64,000 nucleotides of DNA from Thermoanaerobaculia bacterium (GCA_017883205.1 JADGNZ010000002.1:124001-188000); one strand, 5' to 3'. Numbered from the stretch's first letter, positions 15,588-25,174 are shown. Notes: generated by a model not told the origin, from the letters alone. A program made the numbers and translations.

Positions 15588-18497
15588 TTGAAACGTTTCG
15601 CACTCCTGATTCTGATCGCCACCAGTGCCGTGGCTCAGCAGCAGAATGACGCCGATTACACGCGGCAGATCCAGCAGTTCACGACCGGACCGCAGTTCAC
15701 GACCGAGATGGTCGACCACCTGCCGGCCTCCGCGCACGTGCCGACCCCGCTGAAGTTCTTCGGCTACGTCGCCGGCGCTGACGGACATCTCACCTATTCG
15801 CAGGACGTGAACCGCTACATGCGTGCGCTCGAGGCAGCCTCGCCGCGCGTGAAGGTCTTCTCGATCGGCAAGAGCGAAGAGGGGCGCGAGATGATCGCCG
15901 TCGCCGTCGCGTCCGACGAAGCGATCGCGCACCTGGACCACTACCGCGACGTCACCAAACGGCTAGCTGATCCTCGCAAACTCACCGACGACGATGCGTC
16001 CAAGCTCATCGCCTCGGGCAAGCCGATCTACTACATCACCGGGTCGATTCACTCGCCTGAGACGGGAAGCCCGGAGATGCTGATGGAGCTGGCCTACCGG
16101 CTGGCTGTCGAGGATTCGCCCCTCATCCGCAAAATCCGCGACAACGTCATCGTCGTCATTACACCGGTCGTCGAAGTGGACGGGCGCGATCGTCAGGTCG
16201 ATCTGGCCCGTTGGCGCGACGCCAATCCCAACCGTCCCGTTCCGCCGCTCGTCTACTGGGGCCACTACGTCGCCCACGACAACAACCGCGACAACCTCGG
16301 CCTGGCACTCGCGCTCAGCCGCAACGTGCTGCATACATTCTTCGAGTTCCACCCGCAGGTCCTCCACGATCTTCACGAGTCCGTGCCCTTCATGTACATC
16401 TCCACCGGCACCGGGCCGTACAACCCATCGCTCGATCCTCTCGTCATCGATGAGTGGCAGCGGATGGCGTGGCACGAAGTGCAGGAGCTGACCAAGCGCG
16501 GGCTGCCCGGCGTCTGGACCTACGGCTTCTACGATGGCTGGGCGCCGAACTACATGATGTGGGCCGGACAGGGACACAACGCCATCGGCCGCTTCTACGA
16601 GACGTTCGGCAATCGTTTTCCGATGACCGCGGACCGCGTCGTCCGTGGACAAAGCGACCGCGCCTGGTTCCGTCCTAATCCACCGCTCGGCACCGTGAAG
16701 TGGTCGCTTCGCAACAACATCAATTATCAGCAGAGCGGTCTGCTGCTCGCGCTCTCCGATTTCGCCGACCGGCGCCAGCACTTCCTCGATCAGTTCTATC
16801 TGCTCGGCAAACGCTCGATCGCCAAGGCGGCGAACGAAGGACCTGCCGCCTGGGTCTTCGACGGCGCGCAGAAGCGGCAGGGACAGCTCACCGATCTCAT
16901 GAACCTCCTGCGCACGCACGGCATCGAGGTGCAGCAGTCGGATGCGCCGTTCAGCATCGCGACGAATTGGCCGCCGCCAGCGCCGAAGTCCGAAGGCTCC
17001 TCGGAACGTAGGTCGGACTCTCCAGTCCGACAGGCTTCTGAAGCGACGACGGAAAAGAGTCGGACTGGAGAGTCCGACCTACGTTCGTCGGAGGCTCGTC
17101 CCGCGAAACCCGACCCGAGCCAACCGGTCAACTTCGCAAAAGGCAGCTTCATCATCCGGATGGACCAGCCCTACGCGCGGCTTGCAGACGCCATGCTCGA
17201 CGTCCAATACGTTCGCAGCGATGAGAAGGTGTACGACGACACCGGCTGGACGCTTGGCTATCTCAAGAACGTCGATTTCAATCGCGTCGCTAATCCCGAC
17301 GTGCTGAAGGTGGCGGCTCACGAGTGGACGGGAGGCACGCCGAAATCATCGTCACCGCTAATTCTCGAGAACGACGCCGACACCAGCCTTCCGCGCGCTG
17401 TATGGTCCACTCCTCAGGCTCGCTGGCTCGTCGCAGACGAAGCGTTCACAGCCGGGACGAAGAAGTACGCAACAGGGACGATCGTCGCCGCGTCATCGGC
17501 ACCGACCACGAAGACGCACGAGCTCCATCTCCCTCGCATCGCCATCCTCCACACCTGGCTTCGCACCCAGGACGAAGGCTGGTTCCGACTTGGGCTCGAA
17601 TCGCTCGGCATCCCATTCACCTATCTCTCCACGCAGGAAGTCGCGAAAATGCCGAGTCTTCGCGATCGATTCGACGTCATCCTCTTCGCCCCAACCGGCG
17701 GCGCGAATTCATCCGCCGAGATCGTGAACGGACTTCCTCCCGGCCCACCGCTCCCATGGCACAAAACGGCTATCACTCCGAACCTCGGCGGCATCGACGA
17801 GACCGACGACATGCGTCCCGGCCTCGGCCTTTCCGGCGTCGATCATCTGACGCGCTTCGTCGAAGACGGCGGCCTGCTGATCACTGCGCGCGACACGTCG
17901 ATCTGGGCCGTGCAGTACGGCTTGGCGCGATGGGTGCGTGTCATCGAACCGCAGAAGCTGCGTGCCCCCGGCACGATCCTGCTCGCCAGCATCACCGATA
18001 AGAAGAGCCCGATCGCCGCCGGCTACGACGACACGATGCCGGTCTACTACGCCGGCGCGCCGATCTTCCAGGTTGGATTCAGCGCGCCGCCGCCCGAGTC
18101 ACGGCCTAGTGGCCGCGGCAGCAAGAACGATCCCGATGTCGCGCAAGGCCGTTCGTTCACGCCGATGCCAGAACGGCCGAAACCGGCCCCGGGCGAGGAA
18201 GGATTCCAGACGCCGGAAGATGCGCCCTGGAACTCCGACTACGCCTTGATTCGCGCCGAAGATCGACCGCGCGTCATCGTCTCCTTCGCCAAACAGGCCG
18301 ACCAGCTCCTCCTGTCAGGCATGCTCGAAGGCGGCGACGAGATCGCCGGCAAACCGCTCGTCATCGACTCGCCCCGCGGCAAAGGCCACATCCTCCTCTT
18401 CGCCAACAACCCGATGTGGCGTCAGAACACGCAAGGCAGCTACGCACTGGTGACAAACGCGATCATGAATTGGGATCGGCTGGGCGGGGGTCGCTAG
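15588..18497 (+). CDS. Secreted M14 zinc carboxypeptidase, with in-frame palindrome insert
   Basis: 969 residues. It starts at TTG 15588, preceded by GAGGAGG; a signal peptide follows (MKRFALLILIATSAVA). The N-terminal M14 domain (about 60-400) has the zinc motif HSPETGSPE (HxxE), HDNNRDN and HDLHES, and YGFYDGWAP; the second half is a large C-terminal extension with a GATase1-like segment (VILFAPTGGANSS). This is the large M14 type frequent in Acidobacteriota, with a degradative exoenzyme role. Residues about 472-500 are coded by a 27-bp perfect inverted repeat (17005-17085) and are probably a linker insertion. Confidence 0.9.
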   Translation: MKRFALLILIATSAVAQQQNDADYTRQIQQFTTGPQFTTEMVDHLPASAHVPTPLKFFGYVAGADGHLTYSQDVNRYMRALEAASPRVKVFSIGKSEEGREMIAVAVASDEAIAHLDHYRDVTKRLADPRKLTDDDASKLIASGKPIYYITGSIHSPETGSPEMLMELAYRLAVEDSPLIRKIRDNVIVVITPVVEVDGRDRQVDLARWRDANPNRPVPPLVYWGHYVAHDNNRDNLGLALALSRNVLHTFFEFHPQVLHDLHESVPFMYISTGTGPYNPSLDPLVIDEWQRMAWHEVQELTKRGLPGVWTYGFYDGWAPNYMMWAGQGHNAIGRFYETFGNRFPMTADRVVRGQSDRAWFRPNPPLGTVKWSLRNNINYQQSGLLLALSDFADRRQHFLDQFYLLGKRSIAKAANEGPAAWVFDGAQKRQGQLTDLMNLLRTHGIEVQQSDAPFSIATNWPPPAPKSEGSSERRSDSPVRQASEATTEKSRTGESDLRSSEARPAKPDPSQPVNFAKGSFIIRMDQPYARLADAMLDVQYVRSDEKVYDDTGWTLGYLKNVDFNRVANPDVLKVAAHEWTGGTPKSSSPLILENDADTSLPRAVWSTPQARWLVADEAFTAGTKKYATGTIVAASSAPTTKTHELHLPRIAILHTWLRTQDEGWFRLGLESLGIPFTYLSTQEVAKMPSLRDRFDVILFAPTGGANSSAEIVNGLPPGPPLPWHKTAITPNLGGIDETDDMRPGLGLSGVDHLTRFVEDGGLLITARDTSIWAVQYGLARWVRVIEPQKLRAPGTILLASITDKKSPIAAGYDDTMPVYYAGAPIFQVGFSAPPPESRPSGRGSKNDPDVAQGRSFTPMPERPKPAPGEEGFQTPEDAPWNSDYALIRAEDRPRVIVSFAKQADQLLLSGMLEGGDEIAGKPLVIDSPRGKGHILLFANNPMWRQNTQGSYALVTNAIMNWDRLGGGR
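17003..17087. repeat. 27-bp perfect inverted repeat inside the M14 gene
   Basis: Arms 17005-17031 and 17059-17085 (AACGTAGGTCGGACTCTCCA then GTCCGAC, and the exact complement) are separated by 27 nt. The element looks like a transposable or REP-like palindrome that has entered a coding region in frame. Confidence 0.92.
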
Positions 18498-18573
18498 TCG
18501 GGGGTCGGGAGTCGTAGTAGAACAGCGTCTCTAATCTCCGACGTCCGACTCCCGAAACCTCGACACCCGAACA
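18491..18573. repeat. Dispersed GTCGGGGGTCGGGAGTC / GACTCCCGA palindrome
   Basis: AGTCGGGGGTCGGGAGTCG is followed by CGACGTCCGACTCCCGAAAC and CTCGACACCCGAAC. The arms can pair. It belongs to the same broad family as the repeats at 4474 and 47713 and fills the whole gap between the M14 and methyltransferase genes. Confidence 0.8.
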
Positions 18574-18576
18574 CAC

Positions 18577-19320
18577 ATGTGGGATCCAACCCAATACGAA
18601 CGATTCAAAGACGAGCGTGCGCAGCCGTTTCATGACTTGGTCTCATTGATCGAGCCTCGCCCGCGCATGCGCGTCGTCGACCTCGGCTGCGGCACAGGCG
18701 AGCTCACGCGCTCGCTGCACGAGAAGCTCGCCGCCGAAGAGACGATCGGGATCGACAGCTCGGAGACGATGCTACTCAAGGCGGATTCCTTCGATTCCGA
18801 AGTCCTGCACTTCAAGCGCGGCGAGATCGAAGGCTTCGTCGCTGACCGCCCATTCGATCTCGTCTTCTCCAACGCCGCGCTTCATTGGATCGCCGATCAT
18901 GAGCATCTCTTTGCACGGCTCGTCGCCCTCCTCGCCCCACACGGCCAGCTCGCCGTGCAGATGCCCGCCAATCACGACCATCCCTCGCACCGCATTGCCG
19001 CCGAGCTCGCAACCTCGTTCGGCCTCGAATCACGCGGAGTCAACGTCCTCCCCCCCGAGCGCTACGCATCGCTCCTTCACCACCTCGGCTTCGCGCGCCA
19101 ACACGTCCGCCTCCAGGTCTACGGACACGTCCTCCACTCAACCCGCGACGTCGTCGAATGGACCAAAGGCACGACCCTGACGCCCTACCGCGAAGCCCTT
19201 TCACCCGAGCGCTACGAGGAGTTCCTCGCGCAATACACGGCGAGGCTCGTCGAGCAGCTCGGCGAGGAGAGGCCGTATTTCTACACGTTCAAGCGCGTGC
19301 TGCTGTGGGCGACGTTCTGA
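18577..19320 (+). CDS. tam: SAM-dependent methyltransferase, trans-aconitate methyltransferase-like
   Basis: 247 residues, close to Tam length. SAM motif I is VVDLGCGTGELTRSL (about 34-48), followed by GIDSSETML (motif II), FDLVFSNAALHWI (motif III/IV) and a post-I LAVQMP. The start WDPTQYERFKDERAQPFHDL is typical of trans-aconitate 2-methyltransferases, which use SAM to detoxify trans-aconitate in the cytoplasm. Other class I methyltransferases can look alike, so the substrate is a moderate inference. Confidence 0.82.
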   Translation: MWDPTQYERFKDERAQPFHDLVSLIEPRPRMRVVDLGCGTGELTRSLHEKLAAEETIGIDSSETMLLKADSFDSEVLHFKRGEIEGFVADRPFDLVFSNAALHWIADHEHLFARLVALLAPHGQLAVQMPANHDHPSHRIAAELATSFGLESRGVNVLPPERYASLLHHLGFARQHVRLQVYGHVLHSTRDVVEWTKGTTLTPYREALSPERYEEFLAQYTARLVEQLGEERPYFYTFKRVLLWATF

Positions 19321-19404
19321 GCGCAGATCGATTTTGGGGGTAGGGAACAACCCTTCCTGAGCATCTCCTAATCAAGTCCGTCCAACCGATCGAGGAGAAC
19401 CGCC

Positions 19405-21600
19405 ATGACGTTCATGCGTTGGCTGCAGAAGATCTGGCACACGGTGAGTGAACCGTTCGTCTTCCTGAAACCGATACGCTTCGTCGTCATCCCGCTCGCG
19501 ATTCTGCTCTGGGCGTTGATCTACTCCGCGGAAGGGCAGGATTCGATTCGCGCGGTCGTGGAGTTCGATCGAAACTGTCCGCACTGGGGCGCGCTGGCGT
19601 GGTTCGTCGTCTGCGTATCGCTGCTGGCGCTGCAATCGTGGTACTGGGCGCGCCAGATGCTCCGCGTCAACTTCCCGCAAAGTGGCGCCGCCGCTGCGAT
19701 GGCGGAAACGGGCGCGCCGCGAGCAAAGACGACCGAGGAGCTTGCAACGATCTATTCGGTGACGCAGACGTGGACGCCGCGATTAGTCGGCATCGCCGCG
19801 TTTCTCATCGCCATCGGCGCGCTTCTTCGCACTGCGTACCTCGACTACTCAGGCGGATGGGATTACACGATGACGGTAATTGCGATCACGATCGCAATCC
19901 TCATCGTCGCGATGATTCTCTTCATTGTGTTCGTCGTGAAGCGGCGATCCAAAGTCGGACGGTCGCCACGTGTCAGCTCGCATGATCAACTGGCCACCGT
20001 CACCCGCATCATTCTTCGGCTCACGTTGCTCGTTGCACTCGTCTTCGTGATCTGGACTGCGCTTTCTCCGCTGACGGCCGGCATGTTCCTCCCCTCGCCG
20101 TCCATGTTGATGATCTCCGCGGCCCTCTGGATCGGCATCGGAAGCTGGCTCATTTACTGGGCCGATCTCTATCGTGTTCCCATCATCGCCATACTCCTTC
20201 TTCTCGCCTTCGGCTTCAGCTTCTTCAACGATAACCACGCCGTGCGGAAGCTGCCAAATGGTGGCGGGCCCGGAAATCCCATCGCTCGCAAAGACATCGC
20301 AATAACCTTCAGCGATTGGCTGGGAAAACTCAACGCGAAGTACCCGACCGAACCGAACCATCCCGTCTACATCGTGGCAACCGAGGGTGGTGGCATTCGC
20401 GCGGCGTACTGGACCGCGTCTGTGCTGACGGCGCTTCAGGACGCGGCGCCTCAGTTCTCCGACCATGTGTTTGCGATCAGCGCCGTTTCCGGCGGCTCGC
20501 TCGGCGCGACGACCTTCACATCGCTCGTCGCCGACAGCAATCGCGTAAAGGCTGAAAGCGATTGCGACACGCTGAACAAACCGGAGAACCAGAAGACGTT
20601 CCGATTCGCCGCGCAGCAAGCCCTTTCGTACGACTTCCTCGCGCCGACTCTGGCATCGCTGCTCCACGCGGATCTGGTCCAGCGTTTCCTTCCCGTCGGC
20701 TTCATCCCCGACCGCGCGAAAGCACTCGAGACCGGATGGGAGCGTGGATGGCGGACGCACATCCGCACGGCGAGCGGTGCGGACGACGACTTCTTCTCCG
20801 GAGGCTTCGCGAAGATGTACGCGGACCACGGCAACGCGCTGGTTCCGTCGCTCTTTCTCAACGGCACGATCGTCGAACAGGGCCGGCGCACGATCACCAG
20901 CAACTGCCTGCTCGGCGACGACATCCCCGACTCGTATGACACGCTCAGCCAACTCGGCAGCGATGTGCGGCTGAGCACCGCTGCGCACAACAGCGCCCGC
21001 TTCACCTACGTATCACCGGCTGGATCGATGCTGAATCCGGGTCTCATCGATCACATCGTCGACGGCGGCTACTTCGAGAACTCCGGCGGGCAGACAGCGG
21101 CCGACATTATTCGGAAGGTGTTGCCACTGAAGCCTCCCAACGTGACGATCAAACTCATCCTCATTCGTTTCCAGGAAGTCGGTACGGACGGAAGGCCGTT
21201 CGTGCCAAAAGGCCCGACGCGCTTTGCCAACGAAGTGCTCTCGCCGTTGCGAGCGCTGCTGAATGTTCGCGGCGCGCATGCCACGCTTGCGTACTCCGAG
21301 GTCGAGCGCCTCGTGGCGCCGGCCGACCAGTTCGAGTTCCTCCTGACGCAGGAGCAGAAGGGGATCGTTCTTCCGCTCGGATGGCTTCTCGCGCAGCGAA
21401 CTCGCAGCGCGATTGATGAGCAGGTCGGTCCTGACGTGCCGTCGAATCTCAGCCCCGCCATCAAACCGTTCGTCGAACGAAATCGCGGCTTCCTTGTGAA
21501 GATCGCAACCGATCTTGCGCCACAGGGCGCACTGCCCGCGGTCAAACACGACTCGGTTCAGACCGAAGCAAGCCAAAGCGAAGACAGGATGAAGCAATGA
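19405..21600 (+). CDS. Membrane-bound patatin-like phospholipase
   Basis: 731 residues. The N-terminal 280 residues hold several TM segments (for example VVIPLAILLWALIYS, WFVVCVSLLALQSWYWA and VGIAAFLIAIGALLRTAYL, with others around 165-190 and 210-270). The catalytic domain follows: EGGGIRAAYW oxyanion loop, nucleophile elbow VSGGSLGAT (GxSxG) and DGGYFENSGG with the catalytic Asp. Patatin enzymes are Ser-Asp lipid acyl hydrolases. The membrane anchor suggests action on inner-membrane lipids. The gene overlaps the next by ATGA and probably forms a two-gene unit. Confidence 0.85.
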   Translation: MTFMRWLQKIWHTVSEPFVFLKPIRFVVIPLAILLWALIYSAEGQDSIRAVVEFDRNCPHWGALAWFVVCVSLLALQSWYWARQMLRVNFPQSGAAAAMAETGAPRAKTTEELATIYSVTQTWTPRLVGIAAFLIAIGALLRTAYLDYSGGWDYTMTVIAITIAILIVAMILFIVFVVKRRSKVGRSPRVSSHDQLATVTRIILRLTLLVALVFVIWTALSPLTAGMFLPSPSMLMISAALWIGIGSWLIYWADLYRVPIIAILLLLAFGFSFFNDNHAVRKLPNGGGPGNPIARKDIAITFSDWLGKLNAKYPTEPNHPVYIVATEGGGIRAAYWTASVLTALQDAAPQFSDHVFAISAVSGGSLGATTFTSLVADSNRVKAESDCDTLNKPENQKTFRFAAQQALSYDFLAPTLASLLHADLVQRFLPVGFIPDRAKALETGWERGWRTHIRTASGADDDFFSGGFAKMYADHGNALVPSLFLNGTIVEQGRRTITSNCLLGDDIPDSYDTLSQLGSDVRLSTAAHNSARFTYVSPAGSMLNPGLIDHIVDGGYFENSGGQTAADIIRKVLPLKPPNVTIKLILIRFQEVGTDGRPFVPKGPTRFANEVLSPLRALLNVRGAHATLAYSEVERLVAPADQFEFLLTQEQKGIVLPLGWLLAQRTRSAIDEQVGPDVPSNLSPAIKPFVERNRGFLVKIATDLAPQGALPAVKHDSVQTEASQSEDRMKQ

Positions 21601-22154
21601 TTCCGAAGACTGCCCTGCTCCTCGTATTCGTGACTCTCATCGCCGGGACGTCGGCAATGATGGTCGTCCTTGGACGCCACGGCGCGCCGCTCAAACGTTG
21701 CGGCGGTTACAAGATCCTCTGCCTTGAGCTTGCACCCACTGCCGACCGTGCAAAGACCGTCGTTGAATCGTGGGATTTCAACGATCTGATCGGTCTCGCC
21801 TACGAAGACATCCGCTTCGACTACGCCTTCATCGCGCTCTATACCGCCACGCTGGCGCTGGCCGGTTTCTATGGCGCCATCGTCTGGAATGGTTGGCTCT
21901 CGCGCGCTGGCAGATTCCTCGGCTGGGCAATGTTTGTCGCCGGACCGATGGACGTTCTCGAGAACATCGGGATGACATTCGAGCTCAACGGTCACTACGC
22001 CATCGCGCCGTTTGTCTGCACCGTCTCCTCGATCAAATGGATCATCACTCTGGTTGCCTTCCCCTACGCAGTGGCAACCGTTGTCCGGATGCTCTTCAGT
22101 CTTCCCCTACTCCTCCGCGAGGATGGTGTGCATAGCGACACCAACGCTCGCTGA
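21597..22154 (+). CDS. Integral membrane protein of unknown function
   Basis: 185 residues with about four hydrophobic segments: ALLLVFVTLIAGTSAMMVVL, FIALYTATLALAGFYGAIVW, FLGWAMFVAGPMDVLENIGM, and a final IKWIITLVAFPYAVATVV. There are polar residues in the third (D-V-L-E-N). No family was recognised. The ATG overlaps the phospholipase stop. Its 3' end overlaps the anti-sigma gene tail-to-tail by 48 bp. Confidence 0.7.
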   Translation: MIPKTALLLVFVTLIAGTSAMMVVLGRHGAPLKRCGGYKILCLELAPTADRAKTVVESWDFNDLIGLAYEDIRFDYAFIALYTATLALAGFYGAIVWNGWLSRAGRFLGWAMFVAGPMDVLENIGMTFELNGHYAIAPFVCTVSSIKWIITLVAFPYAVATVVRMLFSLPLLLREDGVHSDTNAR

Positions 22155-22589
22155 CGCCAGCGCGATGATGGCGACGAGGACGCTCAGCGAGAGCGATGTC
22201 GTCTCCGCGCCGGTTGCGCCGAGGATCAGGTGGCCGGGAGAGAAGTGATTGATCCAGGCCTGGAGGGCGGCCGATTTCCAGGTCAGGACCGCGGCCCAGC
22301 CGGCGGCGATGATCAGGTAGGCGGCGATCTGGAGGCGGGTGATCGGCAGCGAGGCTCGCTCGACTGCGGCGCTCGTCTGCAGCACTTTCGCTTTCAGCCA
22401 GAGCACCGCCGGATCAGGAAGGACGTGCGTACGCTCGTCCATCCCCGCGAAGCGCGTCAGCCACGGCGCTACCTCGGCAGCCGCTGCACAATCGGCGCAC
22501 GAGGCCACATGCGCGCGAAGTGACTCGGTCCACGAACCGGCCGTGACGGCGTCGATGACGTTTGATTCGAATGGGCATTCCGTCGTCAT
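22107..22589 (-). CDS. Anti-sigma factor with zinc-binding N-terminus
   Basis: 160 residues. HVASCADC (about 27-34) is the HxxxCxxC zinc motif of ZAS-type anti-sigma factors. A TM segment, LQIAAYLIIAAGWAAVLTW, comes at about 86-104, and a second hydrophobic stretch near the C-terminus. It is directly downstream of, and overlaps by 4 bp, the ECF sigma gene; this pairing is diagnostic. It presumably holds the sigma factor at the inner membrane until a signal frees it. Confidence 0.85.
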   Translation of the reverse strand: MTTECPFESNVIDAVTAGSWTESLRAHVASCADCAAAAEVAPWLTRFAGMDERTHVLPDPAVLWLKAKVLQTSAAVERASLPITRLQIAAYLIIAAGWAAVLTWKSAALQAWINHFSPGHLILGATGAETTSLSLSVLVAIIALASASVGVAMHTILAEE

Positions 22590-23083
22590 CGCGTCACCTC
22601 AGGAGCCAGACCTTTCTTCGTCAACAATTCGCCGAGCCGTTTGCGGGCACGGAACAGCATCACTTTGATGCTCTTCGACTTCACGCCGATCGCCTCGGCG
22701 ATCTCTTCGTGCGAGTTACCTTCCACATGCGCCAGCCACAGCAAGGCGCGCTCCTGCGGCTTCAGATCCGAGAACACCCGCGCCATGTCGTGACGCAGAT
22801 CGCCCCGGTCCGGCCGCGCCTCGGCGGGCATCCACTCGATGGCACGCGTCCGTTCGCGCTTCGTTTCCCGAAAGTGATCGAACACCAGATTCGTCGCGGT
22901 CTTGTAGACGTAGCGGCGCAGATGGTCCGGGTCCGTGATCCCCGGATTGCTGCGGATGAAGCGGAAGAACGTCTTCTGCAGCAGATCGTCGGCCATCGCG
23001 GGATCACCAGTCATTCGATAGATGTACGACCAGATACCTCCGGCCGTCTTGCGATAGAAGGCCTCGAATGCCGGTTCGTCCAT
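22586..23083 (-). CDS. ECF-family RNA polymerase sigma factor
   Basis: 165 residues from the ATG at 23083. Region 2 includes YIYRMTGDPAMADDLLQKTF and FFRFIRSN, then LRRYVYKTATNLVFDHFRE; region 4 includes LKPQERALLWLAHVEGNSHE and IAEAIGVKSKSIKVMLFRAR. An alternative ATG at 23194 would add 37 residues and overlap the upstream membrane-protein gene by 26 bp; the shorter start fits the family better. The neighbours are an unknown membrane protein and the anti-sigma factor, which probably form one autoregulated operon. Confidence 0.88.
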   Translation of the reverse strand: MDEPAFEAFYRKTAGGIWSYIYRMTGDPAMADDLLQKTFFRFIRSNPGITDPDHLRRYVYKTATNLVFDHFRETKRERTRAIEWMPAEARPDRGDLRHDMARVFSDLKPQERALLWLAHVEGNSHEEIAEAIGVKSKSIKVMLFRARKRLGELLTKKGLAPEVTR

Positions 23084-23168
23084 CGGTCTTTCAGGCCGTT
23101 GCGGAGAAGCCGTTCGCACGGCGGCTCCGAACGGCGAGGTCAGAGCATTTTCCAGCAACACGTCGGCC

Positions 23169-23675
23169 TCACGCCTGCGTTTCCGTCGCATCACGGCGGT
23201 CGAGCCTGTGGTTCACGATCTCACGCGGCGTCGGCGTATCGTTGCCGATGAGGCCAAACTTCTGCGACATCTTGAGCGAGATCAGGGTGGAGATGAAGAA
23301 GCCGATGCCGAGGCCGATGAGAATGAAGCCCGGGTACATGAAGCCGATTTCGCTGCCGGCAATCCAGATGGCGATGAACGCCGCGCCGAGGAGCGTCATG
23401 ATCACGCCGCGGGAAACACCGCCGACGATGCGGTCGCGCGCCATGAGCTGCGGCATCTTGTCGACGCCGGTCAGAAACTGCTTGCCGGTATCGGAGTTGA
23501 GAAAATCGACGAACTCGGGAGCGTTGCTGAACTTGTCGATGAGCCGCGTCTGCACGTCGGCCTGCAGCGCTGCACGCCGGCTCTTCGCGTTCGTGCTTGC
23601 CCAGACGATGAATGCCACCATCGCGAAGAACGTGATCGAAATGGTGATGGGGATGAGGAAGACTGTGCTTTCCAT
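23169..23675 (-). CDS. Membrane protein of unknown function, upstream of the sigma factor
   Basis: 168 residues. TM1 lies at about 5-26 (VFLIPITISITFFAMVAFIV). A cytoplasmic helical segment (TRLIDKFSNAPEFVDFLNS, then GKQFLTG) follows. Two further TM segments (GVIMTLLGAAFIAIWIAG and GFILIGLGIGFFISTLI) come before a charged tail. The helical part resembles that of DUF6249-type and related proteins next to ECF sigma genes, but I do not assign a family. It precedes the sigma and anti-sigma genes and may be a sensor or target of that regulon. Confidence 0.65.
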   Translation of the reverse strand: MESTVFLIPITISITFFAMVAFIVWASTNAKSRRAALQADVQTRLIDKFSNAPEFVDFLNSDTGKQFLTGVDKMPQLMARDRIVGGVSRGVIMTLLGAAFIAIWIAGSEIGFMYPGFILIGLGIGFFISTLISLKMSQKFGLIGNDTPTPREIVNHRLDRRDATETQA

Positions 23676-23767
23676 GAAACCTCCAGGTTGAAACTCGGGA
23701 GCTAATACGGTGGTGGGTGGGGTTGGTTAACAGTGGCTGCTCTGGGGTGACGGTTGTGAGAACCGTT

Positions 23768-23824
23768 TCACGCGGAGACGCGGAGGACGCGGGTGTTTCT
23801 CCGCGACTCCGCGTCTCCGCGTGA
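23768..23824. repeat. TCACGCGGAGACGCGGA hairpin, second copy
   Basis: Arms 23768-23784 and 23808-23824 are perfect 17-bp complements with a 23-nt loop. They are identical in arm sequence to 14567/14611. The element ends 35 bp before the purS start and may sit in its 5' leader. Confidence 0.9.
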
Positions 23825-23859
23825 CCGTTCTCTCTTTCGTCCGAGATATCATCAAAACC

Positions 23860-24108
23860 ATGAAAGCCACCGTCATCGTCGAGCTCAAGCCGTCCGTTCT
23901 CGATCCGCAGGGGAAGGCCATCCAGCATTCGCTGAGCACGCTGGGCTTCGAAGGGGTGGAAGATGTGCGCGCGGGCAAGCTGTTTCGGGTCACGCTTGCG
24001 GACAACGGACAGCCTCGTGAAGACATCGAACGTCAGCTCCGGCAGATGTGCGAGCGTCTCCTCGCCAACACCGTCATCGAGAACTTCTCGTATTCGATCG
24101 ACGAGTAG
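23860..24108 (+). CDS. purS: Phosphoribosylformylglycinamidine synthase subunit PurS
   Basis: 82 residues from the ATG at 23860. ATVIVELKPSVLDPQGKAIQ is followed by LSTLGFEGVEDVRAGKLFRV and [20 protein letters not shown], which is PurS from end to end. PurS bridges PurL and PurQ in the three-subunit FGAM synthase of de novo purine synthesis. purQ lies 1.2 kb downstream with a beta-propeller gene between them; purL is not in the window. Confidence 0.95.
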   Translation: MKATVIVELKPSVLDPQGKAIQHSLSTLGFEGVEDVRAGKLFRVTLADNGQPREDIERQLRQMCERLLANTVIENFSYSIDE

Positions 24109-25174
24109 CTTCGCGCTGTTTCTGGCTCTGGCCCTACCGCTCGCCGCGCAGCCGCTCACTCCCGTCACCACGCACGACCAGAAAATCGTCAAGCGCTGGG
24201 AGCTTCCCGGCGATCCGCACGGCATCGCCATCGGACCGGACGGCACCATCTACGCCGGCCTCGCGCAGCCGCAGGCAGTTGTCGCCATCGATCCGAAAAC
24301 GGGCATGGTCAAGCAACGACTCGTGCTCGACTCCGCGGAGATCGCCTCGACCAAAGAGCTCGTGACGATGCGTATCAACCACGCCGGAACGCGCCTCTAC
24401 ATCGCCAACGGCAGCGATGAGAGCGCGACGATCCTCTCGATCCCCGATCTGGCCGTGCGCCGCGAGATCACCACCGAGGGAGAGCAGATCCGCGACGCCG
24501 TTCCCGATCCGAAGGGGCGCTATCTCTACCTCCTCGGGCGTCACGTCCACGTCTACGACGCCGAGGGTGAGAAAGAACTGCACACGATCAATCTCGACGA
24601 TCCGATGGCGATCGCTGCCAGCGAGAACGGGTCGCTGCTCGCGGTCGTGGCCACCGAGGATTTCGGCAACACGAAAGCGACGTCGGTAGCGCTCTACGAC
24701 ACGACCACCTTCGCCGAGCTGGCCCGCGAACCACTGCAAACCGACAAGACGATCGAAGAAGCGCTCTTCGCAGCCGGCGATCAGGCCTTCATCGCGCTCA
24801 GCCGCGGATCGTTGTTCGAAAAGCCGATCGCTGCAGGCAAACCGGTCAAGCAGATGACCGCAGGAACGAACGGCCAGATGCGGATGGCCATCGACTTCGG
24901 CGATCTCACCAACAGCGACTCGATCTGCCTCCCCGAGGGAAGCGGCGCGCAGATCGCCACGCTGGCGTCACCCGACCTGCTCCTCTTCGCCGAGCGCCGC
25001 TGCAGCGCCAGCAGCGCATTCGGCGGATCGAGCCGCCACGTCACCCCCGCCTCCCTCTACGGCGTCGCCGCCTACGCCATGGCCTACGACCCGAAGAGCA
25101 ACACGGTAGCCGTCACCGACCGGGCCGGCTTCCTCACGATCTACAAGGCGCCGCGGGCGGCGGTGGCGAAGTAG
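24017..25174 (+). CDS. Secreted beta-propeller protein (YVTN/lactonase-like)
   Basis: About 385 residues from GTG 24017; the only ATG in frame is 23963. Either start lies well inside purS in another frame. A signal-peptide-like stretch ([15 protein letters not shown]) comes just after the purS stop, so the coding overlap is at least 90 bp; the exact start is uncertain. The mature part holds repeated beta-propeller motifs: [45 protein letters not shown] and [12 protein letters not shown]. No catalytic residues were assigned. Its place between purS and purQ is odd and may reflect insertion rather than function. Confidence 0.75.
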   Translation: MKTSNVSSGRCASVSSPTPSSRTSRIRSTSSFALFLALALPLAAQPLTPVTTHDQKIVKRWELPGDPHGIAIGPDGTIYAGLAQPQAVVAIDPKTGMVKQRLVLDSAEIASTKELVTMRINHAGTRLYIANGSDESATILSIPDLAVRREITTEGEQIRDAVPDPKGRYLYLLGRHVHVYDAEGEKELHTINLDDPMAIAASENGSLLAVVATEDFGNTKATSVALYDTTTFAELAREPLQTDKTIEEALFAAGDQAFIALSRGSLFEKPIAAGKPVKQMTAGTNGQMRMAIDFGDLTNSDSICLPEGSGAQIATLASPDLLLFAERRCSASSAFGGSSRHVTPASLYGVAAYAMAYDPKSNTVAVTDRAGFLTIYKAPRAAVAK

